From positions 1 through 39,014 of IMG/VR virus record IMGVR_UViG_3300035459_000058: DNA of 39,014 bases; one strand, 5' to 3'. Below, in pieces: positions 7,717 to 15,633 of the stretch. Made by a program: the position numbers and the translations under genes. How positions within the stretch are numbered: the first letter of the stretch is position 1; each line of letters opens with the position of its first letter. The notes beneath the pieces were generated by a model, which ran no database searches, was not told the DNA's origin, and worked only from the letters and a program-made list of their open reading frames with translations. This DNA comes from a virus.

Positions 7717-8154
7717 ATGGGATTTGATATAACAGGTTTGGGAAGTTTGTTTGATTTTGGATCAAAGATTATAGACAAAATCTTTCCAGATAAAACTGCT
7801 GCTGAAGCTGCTAAGTTAGAAATGTTTAAACTTCAACAGCAAGGAGAAATGCAGCAAATTCAAAATGAATTTAACTTAATGCTTGAGCAAGTAAAAGTAA
7901 ATGCTGAGGAAGCTAAAAGTGGAAGTATATTTGTTTCAGGATGGAGGCCAGCAGTAGGTTGGGTATGTGCATCAGCACTAGCATATAATTATGTTCTTAT
8001 GCCTTTTATAGTTTGGTTTGCTAAACTATTTTATCCAGATGCTCCACCTATGCCAATATTGAATATTGGAGAATTAATGACTTTATTAATAGGAATGTTA
8101 GGGCTTAGTGGAATGAGAAGTTTTGAGAAATATAACCAAGTAGCATCAAAATAA
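7717..8154 (+). CDS. Holin, 3TM GTA-type
   Basis: The 145-residue protein has a charged, Gln-rich N-terminal half and then SGWRPAVGWVCASALAYNY (about 74-92), hydrophobic segments from about 78 to 103 and from about 117 to 133, and GMLGLSGMRSFEKY near the C-terminus. These are hallmarks of the 'holin of 3TMs, for gene-transfer release' family (GTA_holin_3TM). Holins make the membrane lesions that trigger lysis. It sits between the DUF5675 gene and the scaffold gene rather than at the end of the operon. Confidence 0.82.
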   Translation: MGFDITGLGSLFDFGSKIIDKIFPDKTAAEAAKLEMFKLQQQGEMQQIQNEFNLMLEQVKVNAEEAKSGSIFVSGWRPAVGWVCASALAYNYVLMPFIVWFAKLFYPDAPPMPILNIGELMTLLIGMLGLSGMRSFEKYNQVASK

Positions 8155-8166
8155 AGGAGAAATAAA

Positions 8167-8970
8167 ATGGCAGGAAAAGTAATAGATGGATTCCTATCAG
8201 AAGATGGTCAGACGTTTACTTCCTTGGTGGAAAGTAATGATGAAAATCGAGAGGAACATGATGAAAACTTAGATGATCTTCCAGGTGATGATATAGATCA
8301 ACTTGTTGGAAAGATTAAAGTTGATGCTTTTCCTGAGGAACAAAGAGAAGTTGTTTCAAAACTTGTTGAAACAATTAAAGGAATGAAATCAGAACTTTCT
8401 TCTGTAAAGAAGGATTCTGATACAACAACTGTTCTTCAAAAATTGATTGATAGATTGAATCAACCAAATATTCAGCAACAGCAACATAATGATGAACATC
8501 CAAAGAGAGAAAAACTTGTTGATCAATTGAAATTTGATGATCCCGAAAAGGATTATTATGCTCCCCACCTTAAAATGTTGGCTGAAGCAATAGACAAGGT
8601 TTTGGATAATGTTGATGGAATTGGAAAAAGATTTGATGATAATACGAAAAATACTTTCGTCGAGCGTGTGCAAACTTTCATTAAATCAAATAAACTTCCC
8701 GAACAAGTAATAAAGAGAATGGATGAAATTGCTAAATCTTTTGGACCTGGTGCGTATAATGATTTGGGTAGGTTGTGCAAATATGCTAAAGCGGAGCTTG
8801 GCATAAAAGATACACCTACAAATCAACGTCAGACCGAAAGCAATGGCAGAAAAAATATTTTTGAATTTAGTGGAAAAAGAAGGTCAGAACAAAATATAGA
8901 TGTTAAACCAGCGAAAACTATGCAAGAGGCATGGAATCAAGCAGAAAATGCTCTTGCGGAATCTGATTAA
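8167..8970 (+). CDS. Putative capsid scaffolding protein
   Basis: The 267-residue protein is acidic and highly charged, with Glu/Asp-rich low-complexity N-terminal 60 residues, a Gln-rich linker (QPNIQQQQHND), and a helical, basic-ending C-terminus. It lies immediately before the major capsid gene with a GGAG site at its start. Charge pattern, size and place are those of podovirus scaffolds that template procapsid assembly. No enzymatic motif is visible. Confidence 0.75.
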   Translation: MAGKVIDGFLSEDGQTFTSLVESNDENREEHDENLDDLPGDDIDQLVGKIKVDAFPEEQREVVSKLVETIKGMKSELSSVKKDSDTTTVLQKLIDRLNQPNIQQQQHNDEHPKREKLVDQLKFDDPEKDYYAPHLKMLAEAIDKVLDNVDGIGKRFDDNTKNTFVERVQTFIKSNKLPEQVIKRMDEIAKSFGPGAYNDLGRLCKYAKAELGIKDTPTNQRQTESNGRKNIFEFSGKRRSEQNIDVKPAKTMQEAWNQAENALAESD

Positions 8971-8984
8971 TTTGGAGGTATTAT

Positions 8985-10046
8985 ATGCCGGTAAATAGTG
9001 TAACTTATAACTTTGATGATCTATTGTCAACCACATGGATGAACTATAGGCATCAGTTATATGATAACATTTTCAGTGCGTGTCCTTTCTTCTATTGGAT
9101 TCATGCAAATGGAAGAAAGCGTGTTGAGGATGGTGGTGAAAGGATTGTTATTCCTCTTGAATATGGGAAGAATACTACAATTAAATCAATGACTAGTGGT
9201 TATGATGTTATTGATACCACCCCCCAAGAGTCGATGACGTCAGCATATTACAATTGGAAAGAACTTGCCGGGTCAACAAGTATTTCCAACAAAGAACTTG
9301 CGATGAATCAAGGTAAACAGAAAATCCTTGATTTGTTACAGAAAAAAGCAAATAACACTGAGATGTCATTTACGGAAGTTGTTGAACAGATGATTCTTGG
9401 TGCTATTACTGCCGGCAATGGAGGTTCAGATATAACTCCTATCAATGTTTTGATAAAGGAACTTCCTACTGCTTCAGCAACTATTGGTGGTATCAACCAA
9501 TCAACTTATGCATGGTGGCAGAATCGTTATAAAAGGTCAACGGCAACTACTTATGAAATGTTCATCAAAGAAATTGCACATTTGTACAATTTGTGTTCAC
9601 GTGGTGGAACAAAGAACGGTAAGAGAAAAGCACCAGATTTGATTTTATGTGATCAGTATTATTATGAAACATATCTTGGTGCTGGTCGTGCAAAAGGTCA
9701 AATCATGTTGACTAATGAACCTGTTGCCAATCTTGGATTCGGTGGAGCTAAGTATCTCGGTGCAACATTTATGTGGGATGAGTATATGCCTGATACATAT
9801 ACAGGGTCTGCTAATACTGATCCTCAGTCATATTCACCAACATACAGTTCTGCTTTATTCCTCAATTCTGAATTTCTTGAGTTTGTTGTTTGTAAGGGAC
9901 AAGATTTTACAGTTGGTCCTTTCATTCAACCTGAAAATCAGAAAGCAAAAACATCAATTCTGTATTTGATGGGAGAACTCGTTTGTTCAAACAGATCGAA
10001 GCAGGGTTCTCATAGTCAGGTGTTGTTAACCACAATTGTTTCATAA
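8985..10046 (+). CDS. Major capsid protein
   Basis: The 353-residue protein follows the scaffold and has the strongest ribosome-binding site of the operon (GGAGGT, six bases before the ATG). Segments such as YDNIFSACPFFYWI near the N-terminus, the flexible basic loop with GGERIVIPLEYGKN (E-loop-like), and the late LGATFMWDEYMPD and FTVGPFIQPENQKA stretches match the HK97-fold capsid family of podovirus-like phages. The gene uses GC-richer codons than its neighbours, as expected for very high expression. A hairpin follows the stop codon. Confidence 0.88.
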   Translation: MPVNSVTYNFDDLLSTTWMNYRHQLYDNIFSACPFFYWIHANGRKRVEDGGERIVIPLEYGKNTTIKSMTSGYDVIDTTPQESMTSAYYNWKELAGSTSISNKELAMNQGKQKILDLLQKKANNTEMSFTEVVEQMILGAITAGNGGSDITPINVLIKELPTASATIGGINQSTYAWWQNRYKRSTATTYEMFIKEIAHLYNLCSRGGTKNGKRKAPDLILCDQYYYETYLGAGRAKGQIMLTNEPVANLGFGGAKYLGATFMWDEYMPDTYTGSANTDPQSYSPTYSSALFLNSEFLEFVVCKGQDFTVGPFIQPENQKAKTSILYLMGELVCSNRSKQGSHSQVLLTTIVS

Positions 10047-10050
10047 TCCT

Positions 10051-10069
10051 ATTGCCTTTGAACGGCAAT
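10051..10069 (+). promoter_or_regulatory. Hairpin after the capsid gene
   Basis: ATTGCC (10051-10056) and GGCAAT (10064-10069) form a perfect 6-bp stem with a 7-base loop, five bases after the capsid stop. No T-run follows, so it is more likely an mRNA-stabilising or partial attenuation hairpin than a full terminator. Confidence 0.5.
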
Positions 10070-10091
10070 TCTGAAAGAAGGAGGAATTAAT

Positions 10092-10532
10092 ATGTTGTTT
10101 TCAAGGATCAATAAAACGGACCCGGAAAAAGTATGTGTAGTTGTTAAGGCTGGAGAGGCATTATTGGTTGGCCGGCCTGTTTGTTATCATTGGACAGGGA
10201 CTGATGATGGTAAAATTGCATGGTTGTGCGATGCCGCTACAGATCAGTCAATGTGCATCGGTCTTGCTGATGCCGCAATTGCAGCTAATGCATATGGTCT
10301 TGTACAGTGCTATGGTTATCGTTCAGATGCACAGATGATTTTTGGGACAAGCGCCCAGACAAACTGCGGAGCAATTATGGATGTTGGCTCTGGTTCAAGT
10401 GGTTATTTGTATATGTTGTCATCCGCTGGAGCTGCCGCTGCTGTATTTACTCCGTTCACTTTGGCATTGTCTGCATCTACAACTGCTACTGCTGGTTTGG
10501 TGACTGGTGGGGTATTCATTCGGTGCATGTAA
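10092..10532 (+). CDS. Putative capsid decoration / head protein
   Basis: The 146-residue protein is rich in Ala, Gly, Ser and Thr, with alternating short strands and repeated small-residue runs (SSAGAAAAVFTPFTLALSAS). It starts behind a GGAGGAATTA site directly after the capsid gene. N-terminal VKAGEALLVGRPVCY followed by a DGKI turn resembles capsid-stabilising proteins that follow major capsid genes in many phages. The role is inferred from location and composition. Confidence 0.6.
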   Translation: MLFSRINKTDPEKVCVVVKAGEALLVGRPVCYHWTGTDDGKIAWLCDAATDQSMCIGLADAAIAANAYGLVQCYGYRSDAQMIFGTSAQTNCGAIMDVGSGSSGYLYMLSSAGAAAAVFTPFTLALSASTTATAGLVTGGVFIRCM

Positions 10533-10687
10533 TAACGGTATATCGGTGTGATGATTGCAAAAAAATCATAACCGATATAGAACTCAAGAAGATTGGAGCA
10601 TGCCCCTTTTGCAATTGTAAAAGAGTGAGAGGGGCATGCCCAACAAAATTTGAAATTATAAAATTATTTTTCAGAAGGAGTAAATAA
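10523..10687 (+). CDS. Small zinc-ribbon protein
   Basis: GTG 10523 opens a 54-residue frame overlapping the end of the decoration gene; GGTGGGG lies upstream at a rather long spacing. The product has YRCDDCKK near the N-terminus and GACPFCNCKRVRGACP in the middle, giving two CxxC pairs and further cysteines that could form a zinc ribbon, then a basic tail. Its TAA overlaps the next ATG. Small zinc ribbons in this genomic place are common in phages but the function is unknown. Confidence 0.5.
   Translation: MHVITVYRCDDCKKIITDIELKKIGACPFCNCKRVRGACPTKFEIIKLFFRRSK
10598..10639 (+). repeat. Long hairpin inside a coding region
   Basis: GCATGCCCC (10598-10606) and GGGGCATGC (10631-10639) are a perfect 9-bp inverted repeat; the 24-base loop holds a second near-palindrome (TTTTGCAATTGTAAAA). 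It lies within the zinc-ribbon gene, 48 bases before the glycosyltransferase start. Because GCATGC is itself a palindrome, the arms are also a direct repeat encoding the two GACP motifs. Confidence 0.6.
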
Positions 10688-11496
10688 TGAATAAGAAACC
10701 AAAGATAATGATTGCTACAAATATTTTTCAAATTGATCCAATTGTTTATGCCAGTCATCTTGATATGTTTTATAAATTAGGTCAAGCTAAAGATGAATTT
10801 GACATCATTTTCTTTGGTCCGTGGAGAAGTGGAATTGATGCAGGTAGGAATAATGCAGCAAAATATGCTATGAAATGGGAATGTGATTATCTATTATTTT
10901 ATGACGATGATATGTATTTTGATACAGGAAATGATATTGTCAAGTTGATAAGAACAATTATAAATAATAGTAAAATTCATGTATTGCAAGCAAATGCATT
11001 TATAAGAGGATACCCTTTTCTTCCTATGTGCTTTAAAATAGAAAAAGTTGATGATTTAAAAAGAATGGCACCATATGATGATTATGCAGATAATGTTGAT
11101 GAGAATGGACTTGTGAAGTGTGATGCTGTAGGCTGTTGTGCAACAATAATAGATGTTAATTTATTCAAAATGATTCCAGAACCTTGGTTTGTAACAGGAA
11201 AAGAACACACTGAAGATGTATATTTCTGTGTTAAGGTAGCACAATTTATTGAAGGTGCTGGAATCTACATGGATTCAACAATCAAGATTGGTCATTTATG
11301 TGAAAAGATAATCCTAAATGAAGGAAATAAAAAGATGTTGAAGGAACTTTATGAAAAGTATAAAATAAATCAATTGTTTCTTCCTGATCCAGAATTTGCA
11401 TCAATGATGCAGAATATGCATCCATTTGAAAAAGAGGAAAGGGTTAACCCACTAGAAGTCAAAGACAGTTTTTTTTATAAGAAGGAGGAAAAGTAA
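10687..11496 (+). CDS. GT-A fold glycosyltransferase
   Basis: The 269-residue protein has features of GT2-like enzymes that transfer a sugar from a nucleotide-sugar donor: an N-terminal strand (KIMIATNIF), the segment RSGIDAGRNNAAKYAM (about 47-62), a metal-binding DxD site in LLFYDDDMYF (D73-D75), an acidic GKEHTEDVYFC motif and a late KIGHLC histidine. ATG 10687 follows AGAAGGAG. Lying among head and connector genes, it probably decorates a virion protein or host surface sugar (inference). The acceptor cannot be told. Confidence 0.78.
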   Translation: MNKKPKIMIATNIFQIDPIVYASHLDMFYKLGQAKDEFDIIFFGPWRSGIDAGRNNAAKYAMKWECDYLLFYDDDMYFDTGNDIVKLIRTIINNSKIHVLQANAFIRGYPFLPMCFKIEKVDDLKRMAPYDDYADNVDENGLVKCDAVGCCATIIDVNLFKMIPEPWFVTGKEHTEDVYFCVKVAQFIEGAGIYMDSTIKIGHLCEKIILNEGNKKMLKELYEKYKINQLFLPDPEFASMMQNMHPFEKEERVNPLEVKDSFFYKKEEK

Positions 11497-11497
11497 T

Positions 11498-11767
11498 ATG
11501 CAGGAATACATCAAAGAGGAAATGATTTTTGTGAAATTCGGAAGGGGTTTAAAGCAGTATCCGTTTTCATTTGTTGAGTTGAGAACTCCTGGTAATACAA
11601 ACCCAATTGGTTCAGGAATGGCACCTGCTGGTCCAATGGTTATTAATGAGACACAGCAGTTTCTAGCAAGCGATCGTGATATTCCTGAACTTTCACAAAA
11701 TTTTATTATTGACCCTCCATTTATTTATGATGGAAGCGTGCAGGTTGGGTTGAAGAATCCATGGTAG
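11498..11767 (+). CDS. Hypothetical protein (89 aa)
   Basis: The frame starts behind an AAGGAGG site and overlaps the methyltransferase start by seven bases. The protein is compact with Pro and Gly-rich turns (RTPGNTNPIGSGMAPAG) and looks beta-structured. No family is recognised. It lies between glycosyltransferase and methyltransferase genes, so it may be a small virion protein or their partner; both are guesses. Confidence 0.6.
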   Translation: MQEYIKEEMIFVKFGRGLKQYPFSFVELRTPGNTNPIGSGMAPAGPMVINETQQFLASDRDIPELSQNFIIDPPFIYDGSVQVGLKNPW

Positions 11768-12267
11768 GAAATGAACCGTATCTCAATATTGGTTGCGGAA
11801 AGGTAAGGTATCCAAACACTATCAATATGGATGTTGTGAAGAATAAATTCACTCAAACAGATATTGTTGGTAGTGCTTTGGATATACCTTTTGAAGATGA
11901 TAGATTTGAGGGAATTATTTTTTCTCATGTTCTTGAACATTTGAATAACAAACAACATCAAAAAGCAATATTGGAAATCAGAAGGGTTCTAAAATTTGGA
12001 GGAACTGTTTACATAGAAGTTCCTAATTTTGAAATGGCATGTAAATATTTTGTTGATAATTATCAGGGAAGGCGTGGATATTGGTATCAATGCATATATG
12101 GAAGGGATAATTATGGAACAGACACACATAGGTCAGGAATAACAGAAGATTATCTTACTGACCTTTTGTTTTCAAATGGGTTTGGACACTTGAAATGGCC
12201 TATTTGTGATCCATCAGTAGCTGCTTTAGCAGTATTTGCTGAAAAGGTAGAAATGGTGATAAAATGA
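11761..12267 (+). CDS. Class I SAM-dependent methyltransferase
   Basis: The 168-residue protein has motif I LNIGCGKVRYPNTINMDV (about 8-25), an acidic SALDIPFEDDRFEGI motif, the post-motif FSHVLEHL and RRVLKFGGTVYIEVPNF, all characteristic of type-11 methyltransferases. It would move a methyl group from S-adenosylmethionine to an unknown acceptor. At 168 residues it is a minimal domain. Its close spacing to the glycosyltransferase suggests a joint role in sugar modification of virion or surface glycans. Confidence 0.8.
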   Translation: MVGNEPYLNIGCGKVRYPNTINMDVVKNKFTQTDIVGSALDIPFEDDRFEGIIFSHVLEHLNNKQHQKAILEIRRVLKFGGTVYIEVPNFEMACKYFVDNYQGRRGYWYQCIYGRDNYGTDTHRSGITEDYLTDLLFSNGFGHLKWPICDPSVAALAVFAEKVEMVIK

Positions 12268-12974
12268 TTCTCAGCAGTTTTGCCACATGGGTTTTAAGTA
12301 AACTTGCAGAAGAAGCAGGAACAAGTGGTTTTTGGACTGCATCACAAATCGAAGGATATGCTAATGAATTATATCGTGATTTAGCATTGAATTTTGATTG
12401 TTGTTCTACAAGAAATGAGACATTAAGTACTGTTACAGGAACAAGAAGATATGTAATTCCCAAGGCAACGGGAGTTGATACAATAACAAGACTTAAAGGT
12501 TGTGATTATGATGTTACAATAGAAGGCCCACTTGATTTTTATACAATAGAACAATTAAATTCTATTGACATGTTATGGAGAAATCTTACAAATGGTACAC
12601 CATGGGGAGCATACTTTGAGCAAGGAGATGTTAATGTAGCTGTTTCGTTAGTTCCTCCTCCTGGTGATGTAAAAGTTCTTGGATTTGATTATAATTATGT
12701 TCCTTCCGAATTAACAGATTCTGATGCTCCAGTTGAACCATTTACTGATGGAATAATTCTAAAAGATGGTGTTATGTCAATGGCGTTAGCTGCACCTGGT
12801 GGTGGAAGGGATATGGATAGAAGTGATTATTATTTTGCAATGTTTACTTCAAGATTTCCTCAGTTCACTAAACATAAGTCTCCAGTTTGGAGAGGATTAA
12901 GAAGTGTTGAAGATGCTACTTCAATACGAAGCATAAGATTGCCTTCAAATTATCCAAGATATTCATTTGATTAA
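12264..12974 (+). CDS. Putative head-tail connector (adaptor) protein
   Basis: The 236-residue protein starts with an ATGA overlap. Its N-terminal helical part (FWTASQIEGYANELYRDLA) is followed by TLSTVTGTRRYVIPKATGVD, a pattern seen in podovirus adaptor proteins that ring the portal exit, then a beta-rich region and a helix near VMSMALAAPGGGRDMD. Position between capsid and tail hub genes fits an adaptor. It is supported by family resemblance and order rather than a catalytic motif. Confidence 0.68.
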   Translation: MILSSFATWVLSKLAEEAGTSGFWTASQIEGYANELYRDLALNFDCCSTRNETLSTVTGTRRYVIPKATGVDTITRLKGCDYDVTIEGPLDFYTIEQLNSIDMLWRNLTNGTPWGAYFEQGDVNVAVSLVPPPGDVKVLGFDYNYVPSELTDSDAPVEPFTDGIILKDGVMSMALAAPGGGRDMDRSDYYFAMFTSRFPQFTKHKSPVWRGLRSVEDATSIRSIRLPSNYPRYSFD

Positions 12975-12984
12975 GAGGTAAATT

Positions 12985-14049
12985 ATGGCATTCACAGATA
13001 AATGGGATTCAACATTTGAGTCATTACCAGATAATAATACATACGGTTATTTAATTGATGATTTTTTCAGAAGATTATATATTGCTATTCGTGAAAGAAT
13101 GCAAGTTGATCATATATGGGAAGATGATCAAAATGATGGTCAACATCAACAATTGACAATGGTTGCATTAGCATCAACCCCTTCTCCTGTTGCTGGATAT
13201 GGGTTCTTTTATACACAAGATGTTGGTGCTGGAGTTATAGAGTTATTTTATGAAGATGCTGCTGGAAATGTTCTACAAATTTCTGATGCTGGAAATTTTG
13301 TAAAAAATAGTCAAGTTCTACCTTATGCTGCAAGCGTATCAGGAACTGATACATATGCTATATCAACAGTTCCAACATTTGCTGCATACGTTGAAGGAAT
13401 GATTTTTACTTTCAAAGCTGATATTTTTAACATTGGAGCATGCTCTCTAAATGTAAACGGTAAGGGAGCAATAAATATAAAAAAATGTGGTAGTAAGGCA
13501 TTAGCTCTTGCTACTGGAGACATTCATACAGGGCAAATGGTAACTGTTATATATGACGGTGCTAATTTTCAATTAATGAATGATCCAGGTGAACCAGTTG
13601 GTAGTTCAAAAATATGGCATACAGAAACTCCTCCTGCTGGATATTTGCATAGAAATGGCGCTTCTGTTTTAAGAGCAGATTATCCAGAATTATTTTCTGT
13701 AATAGGGGTATTGTATGGAAATGTAGATGGAACACATTTTAATCTTCCAGGTTCTCCTGGAACATTTGATCGTGCTTGGGATAATAGTGCTGGAGTTGAT
13801 CCAGATGCGGCAACAAGGACAGATCGTGGTGATGGTACTATTGGGGACCATGTTGGAACAAAACAATCAGAAGATTTAAAAGCACATGTTCATGCACAAA
13901 CTATAGGACAGAATGTTGCTGGTGGTGCAGGAACGCATTATATAGGATCATACACTGGTGTTCCAGATGGTATAGATAATACTGCATCATTTGGTGGAAA
14001 TGAAACTAGACCAGTAAATATAAATGTTATGTATATCATAAAAGTATAA
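12985..14049 (+). CDS. Tail collar-domain fibre protein
   Basis: The 354-residue protein has an N-terminal part that probably attaches to the virion, a central beta-rich region and a clear phage tail collar domain at about 205-260 (KIWHTETPPAGYLHRNGAS, then ADYPELFSVIG and FNLPGSPGTFDRAWD). The C-terminus ends in NETRPVNINVMYIIKV, typical of collar fibres, preceded by a His-rich HVHAQT strand that in related fibres binds metal. It should be part of host recognition or the tail tip. Confidence 0.82.
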   Translation: MAFTDKWDSTFESLPDNNTYGYLIDDFFRRLYIAIRERMQVDHIWEDDQNDGQHQQLTMVALASTPSPVAGYGFFYTQDVGAGVIELFYEDAAGNVLQISDAGNFVKNSQVLPYAASVSGTDTYAISTVPTFAAYVEGMIFTFKADIFNIGACSLNVNGKGAINIKKCGSKALALATGDIHTGQMVTVIYDGANFQLMNDPGEPVGSSKIWHTETPPAGYLHRNGASVLRADYPELFSVIGVLYGNVDGTHFNLPGSPGTFDRAWDNSAGVDPDAATRTDRGDGTIGDHVGTKQSEDLKAHVHAQTIGQNVAGGAGTHYIGSYTGVPDGIDNTASFGGNETRPVNINVMYIIKV

Positions 14050-14052
14050 TTT

Positions 14053-15633
14053 ATGTTAAAACAATTTATACAAAAAAGAGTTGAAAAAGATAAAGAATAT
14101 ATAAATAAATCTCCTAAGTTTGTTTTTAATGGGATGAGAAAAGATGATTCACCAATTAAAATTGGTGATGATGTATTATATAATTCAGTTAATTCTTTTA
14201 AAAAAAATGGTAAATGGAAAAAAAGACCAGGATTAGAACTTTTCGGAAGTGGATTACCATTCAATGATCCAGTAGTTCAGATAGAACAATTTTTTAAATA
14301 TGATGGAACTGAATATTTAGTTGCATTTACAACAAGAAATGCATATTTATATTCATCTGCAATAGATACTTGGGTGAAAATGAATGTTTCTGATTGTTTC
14401 ACAGCATCATATAATGATAGATTTAGTTGTGAAACAATGTATGATAATGACACCGGAGAAGTCAAATTTATTGTAACGAATGGTGTTGATAATATAAAGT
14501 ATTGGAATGGTTCTGGAGAATGGCAAGATTTGCCAGGAACTCCAAGTAAATGCAAACTATTAAAAGTCTTTTATGTTTGGTTACTTCTATTAAATTGTAC
14601 AGTTTCTGGAAATGAAATTCCTCAAAGAATAGATTGGTGTGTTCCTGGGAATCCAAAAGATTGGTCTGGCCCAGGTTCTGGCACAAATACTCTCGCTGCT
14701 TCAACTGGACCAATTGTAGGATGTGAAATAATAAGAGGTCAAGTTGCAATATTATTGGAAAGATCAATAACAATGATGTATGCAACTGGAACTACTCCTC
14801 CTTTTGTTTTTGATGAGACTAAAATTTTAGACGTTGGTTGTATGTCTGGAGGGAGTATTCAATCACTTGGTGAAACTTTATTATTTTTGGGTTGGGACGA
14901 TTTTTATACCTTTGATGGATTTGCTACAACATCAATCGGAAACGATATAATATTATTTTTCTTTGATGATGTAAATTCTGAATATGTTGATTCTATGTTT
15001 TCTCATATGCTAGAACAATTTGGATTATATTTGTTATTTTATACATCTGCTTCATCATCTTCTCCTGATAAAATTCTTGTATATGATTATATAAATAGTA
15101 AATTTGTTTCTATATGGAATTTTGATGGTAAAAATATTACTGGTGATGGTTATTATCATGCTAAATCAGGGTTGACTATTGGCGAATTAACAATGACAAT
15201 AGGTCAGATGAATTGGAGAATAGGAACAAGTTACTTCACAAGTGTTGCGCCATTTGATCTTTTCGGTGATAGTAGTGGTAATATATATAATGTATTAGAA
15301 TCTTGTTTAAATGATGATGGAGTAGCAATAGATTCATATTTTGATACAAAAAGTTTTATATCTAAAATTGGAAAATATAGCAGATATGTCAGACAACAAT
15401 TATACGCTATAGGAACAAAAATAGAAAGTTTGATTAGTATAGATAATGGAGTTAATTTTTCTTCATTATTAACAACAGATTTAAATACAAATGAAAATAA
15501 ACCAACATTAACTGATCCTTTTGATGTAACAAATGAAAAAGCAATGTTTAGATTTAGGAATAATGAACTTAATGGTTGGTTTGAATTTGATGGATTCCAA
15601 TATTATTATATTGATAAAGAGGATATAATTTAA
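14053..15633 (+). CDS. Tail hub / nozzle protein of podovirus type
   Basis: The 526-residue protein begins with a helical, basic segment and then repeated beta-rich blades: KWKKRPGLELFGSG, VVQIEQFFKYDGTEYLVAFT, FIVTNGVDNIKYWNG, and WCVPGNPKDWSGPGSGTNTL. These motifs are typical of beta-propeller tail stabilisation or tubular proteins closing the short tail of podoviruses. It lies between the collar fibre and the tailspike and overlaps the next ATG by one base. The exact structural class is inferred. Confidence 0.72.
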   Translation: MLKQFIQKRVEKDKEYINKSPKFVFNGMRKDDSPIKIGDDVLYNSVNSFKKNGKWKKRPGLELFGSGLPFNDPVVQIEQFFKYDGTEYLVAFTTRNAYLYSSAIDTWVKMNVSDCFTASYNDRFSCETMYDNDTGEVKFIVTNGVDNIKYWNGSGEWQDLPGTPSKCKLLKVFYVWLLLLNCTVSGNEIPQRIDWCVPGNPKDWSGPGSGTNTLAASTGPIVGCEIIRGQVAILLERSITMMYATGTTPPFVFDETKILDVGCMSGGSIQSLGETLLFLGWDDFYTFDGFATTSIGNDIILFFFDDVNSEYVDSMFSHMLEQFGLYLLFYTSASSSSPDKILVYDYINSKFVSIWNFDGKNITGDGYYHAKSGLTIGELTMTIGQMNWRIGTSYFTSVAPFDLFGDSSGNIYNVLESCLNDDGVAIDSYFDTKSFISKIGKYSRYVRQQLYAIGTKIESLISIDNGVNFSSLLTTDLNTNENKPTLTDPFDVTNEKAMFRFRNNELNGWFEFDGFQYYYIDKEDII

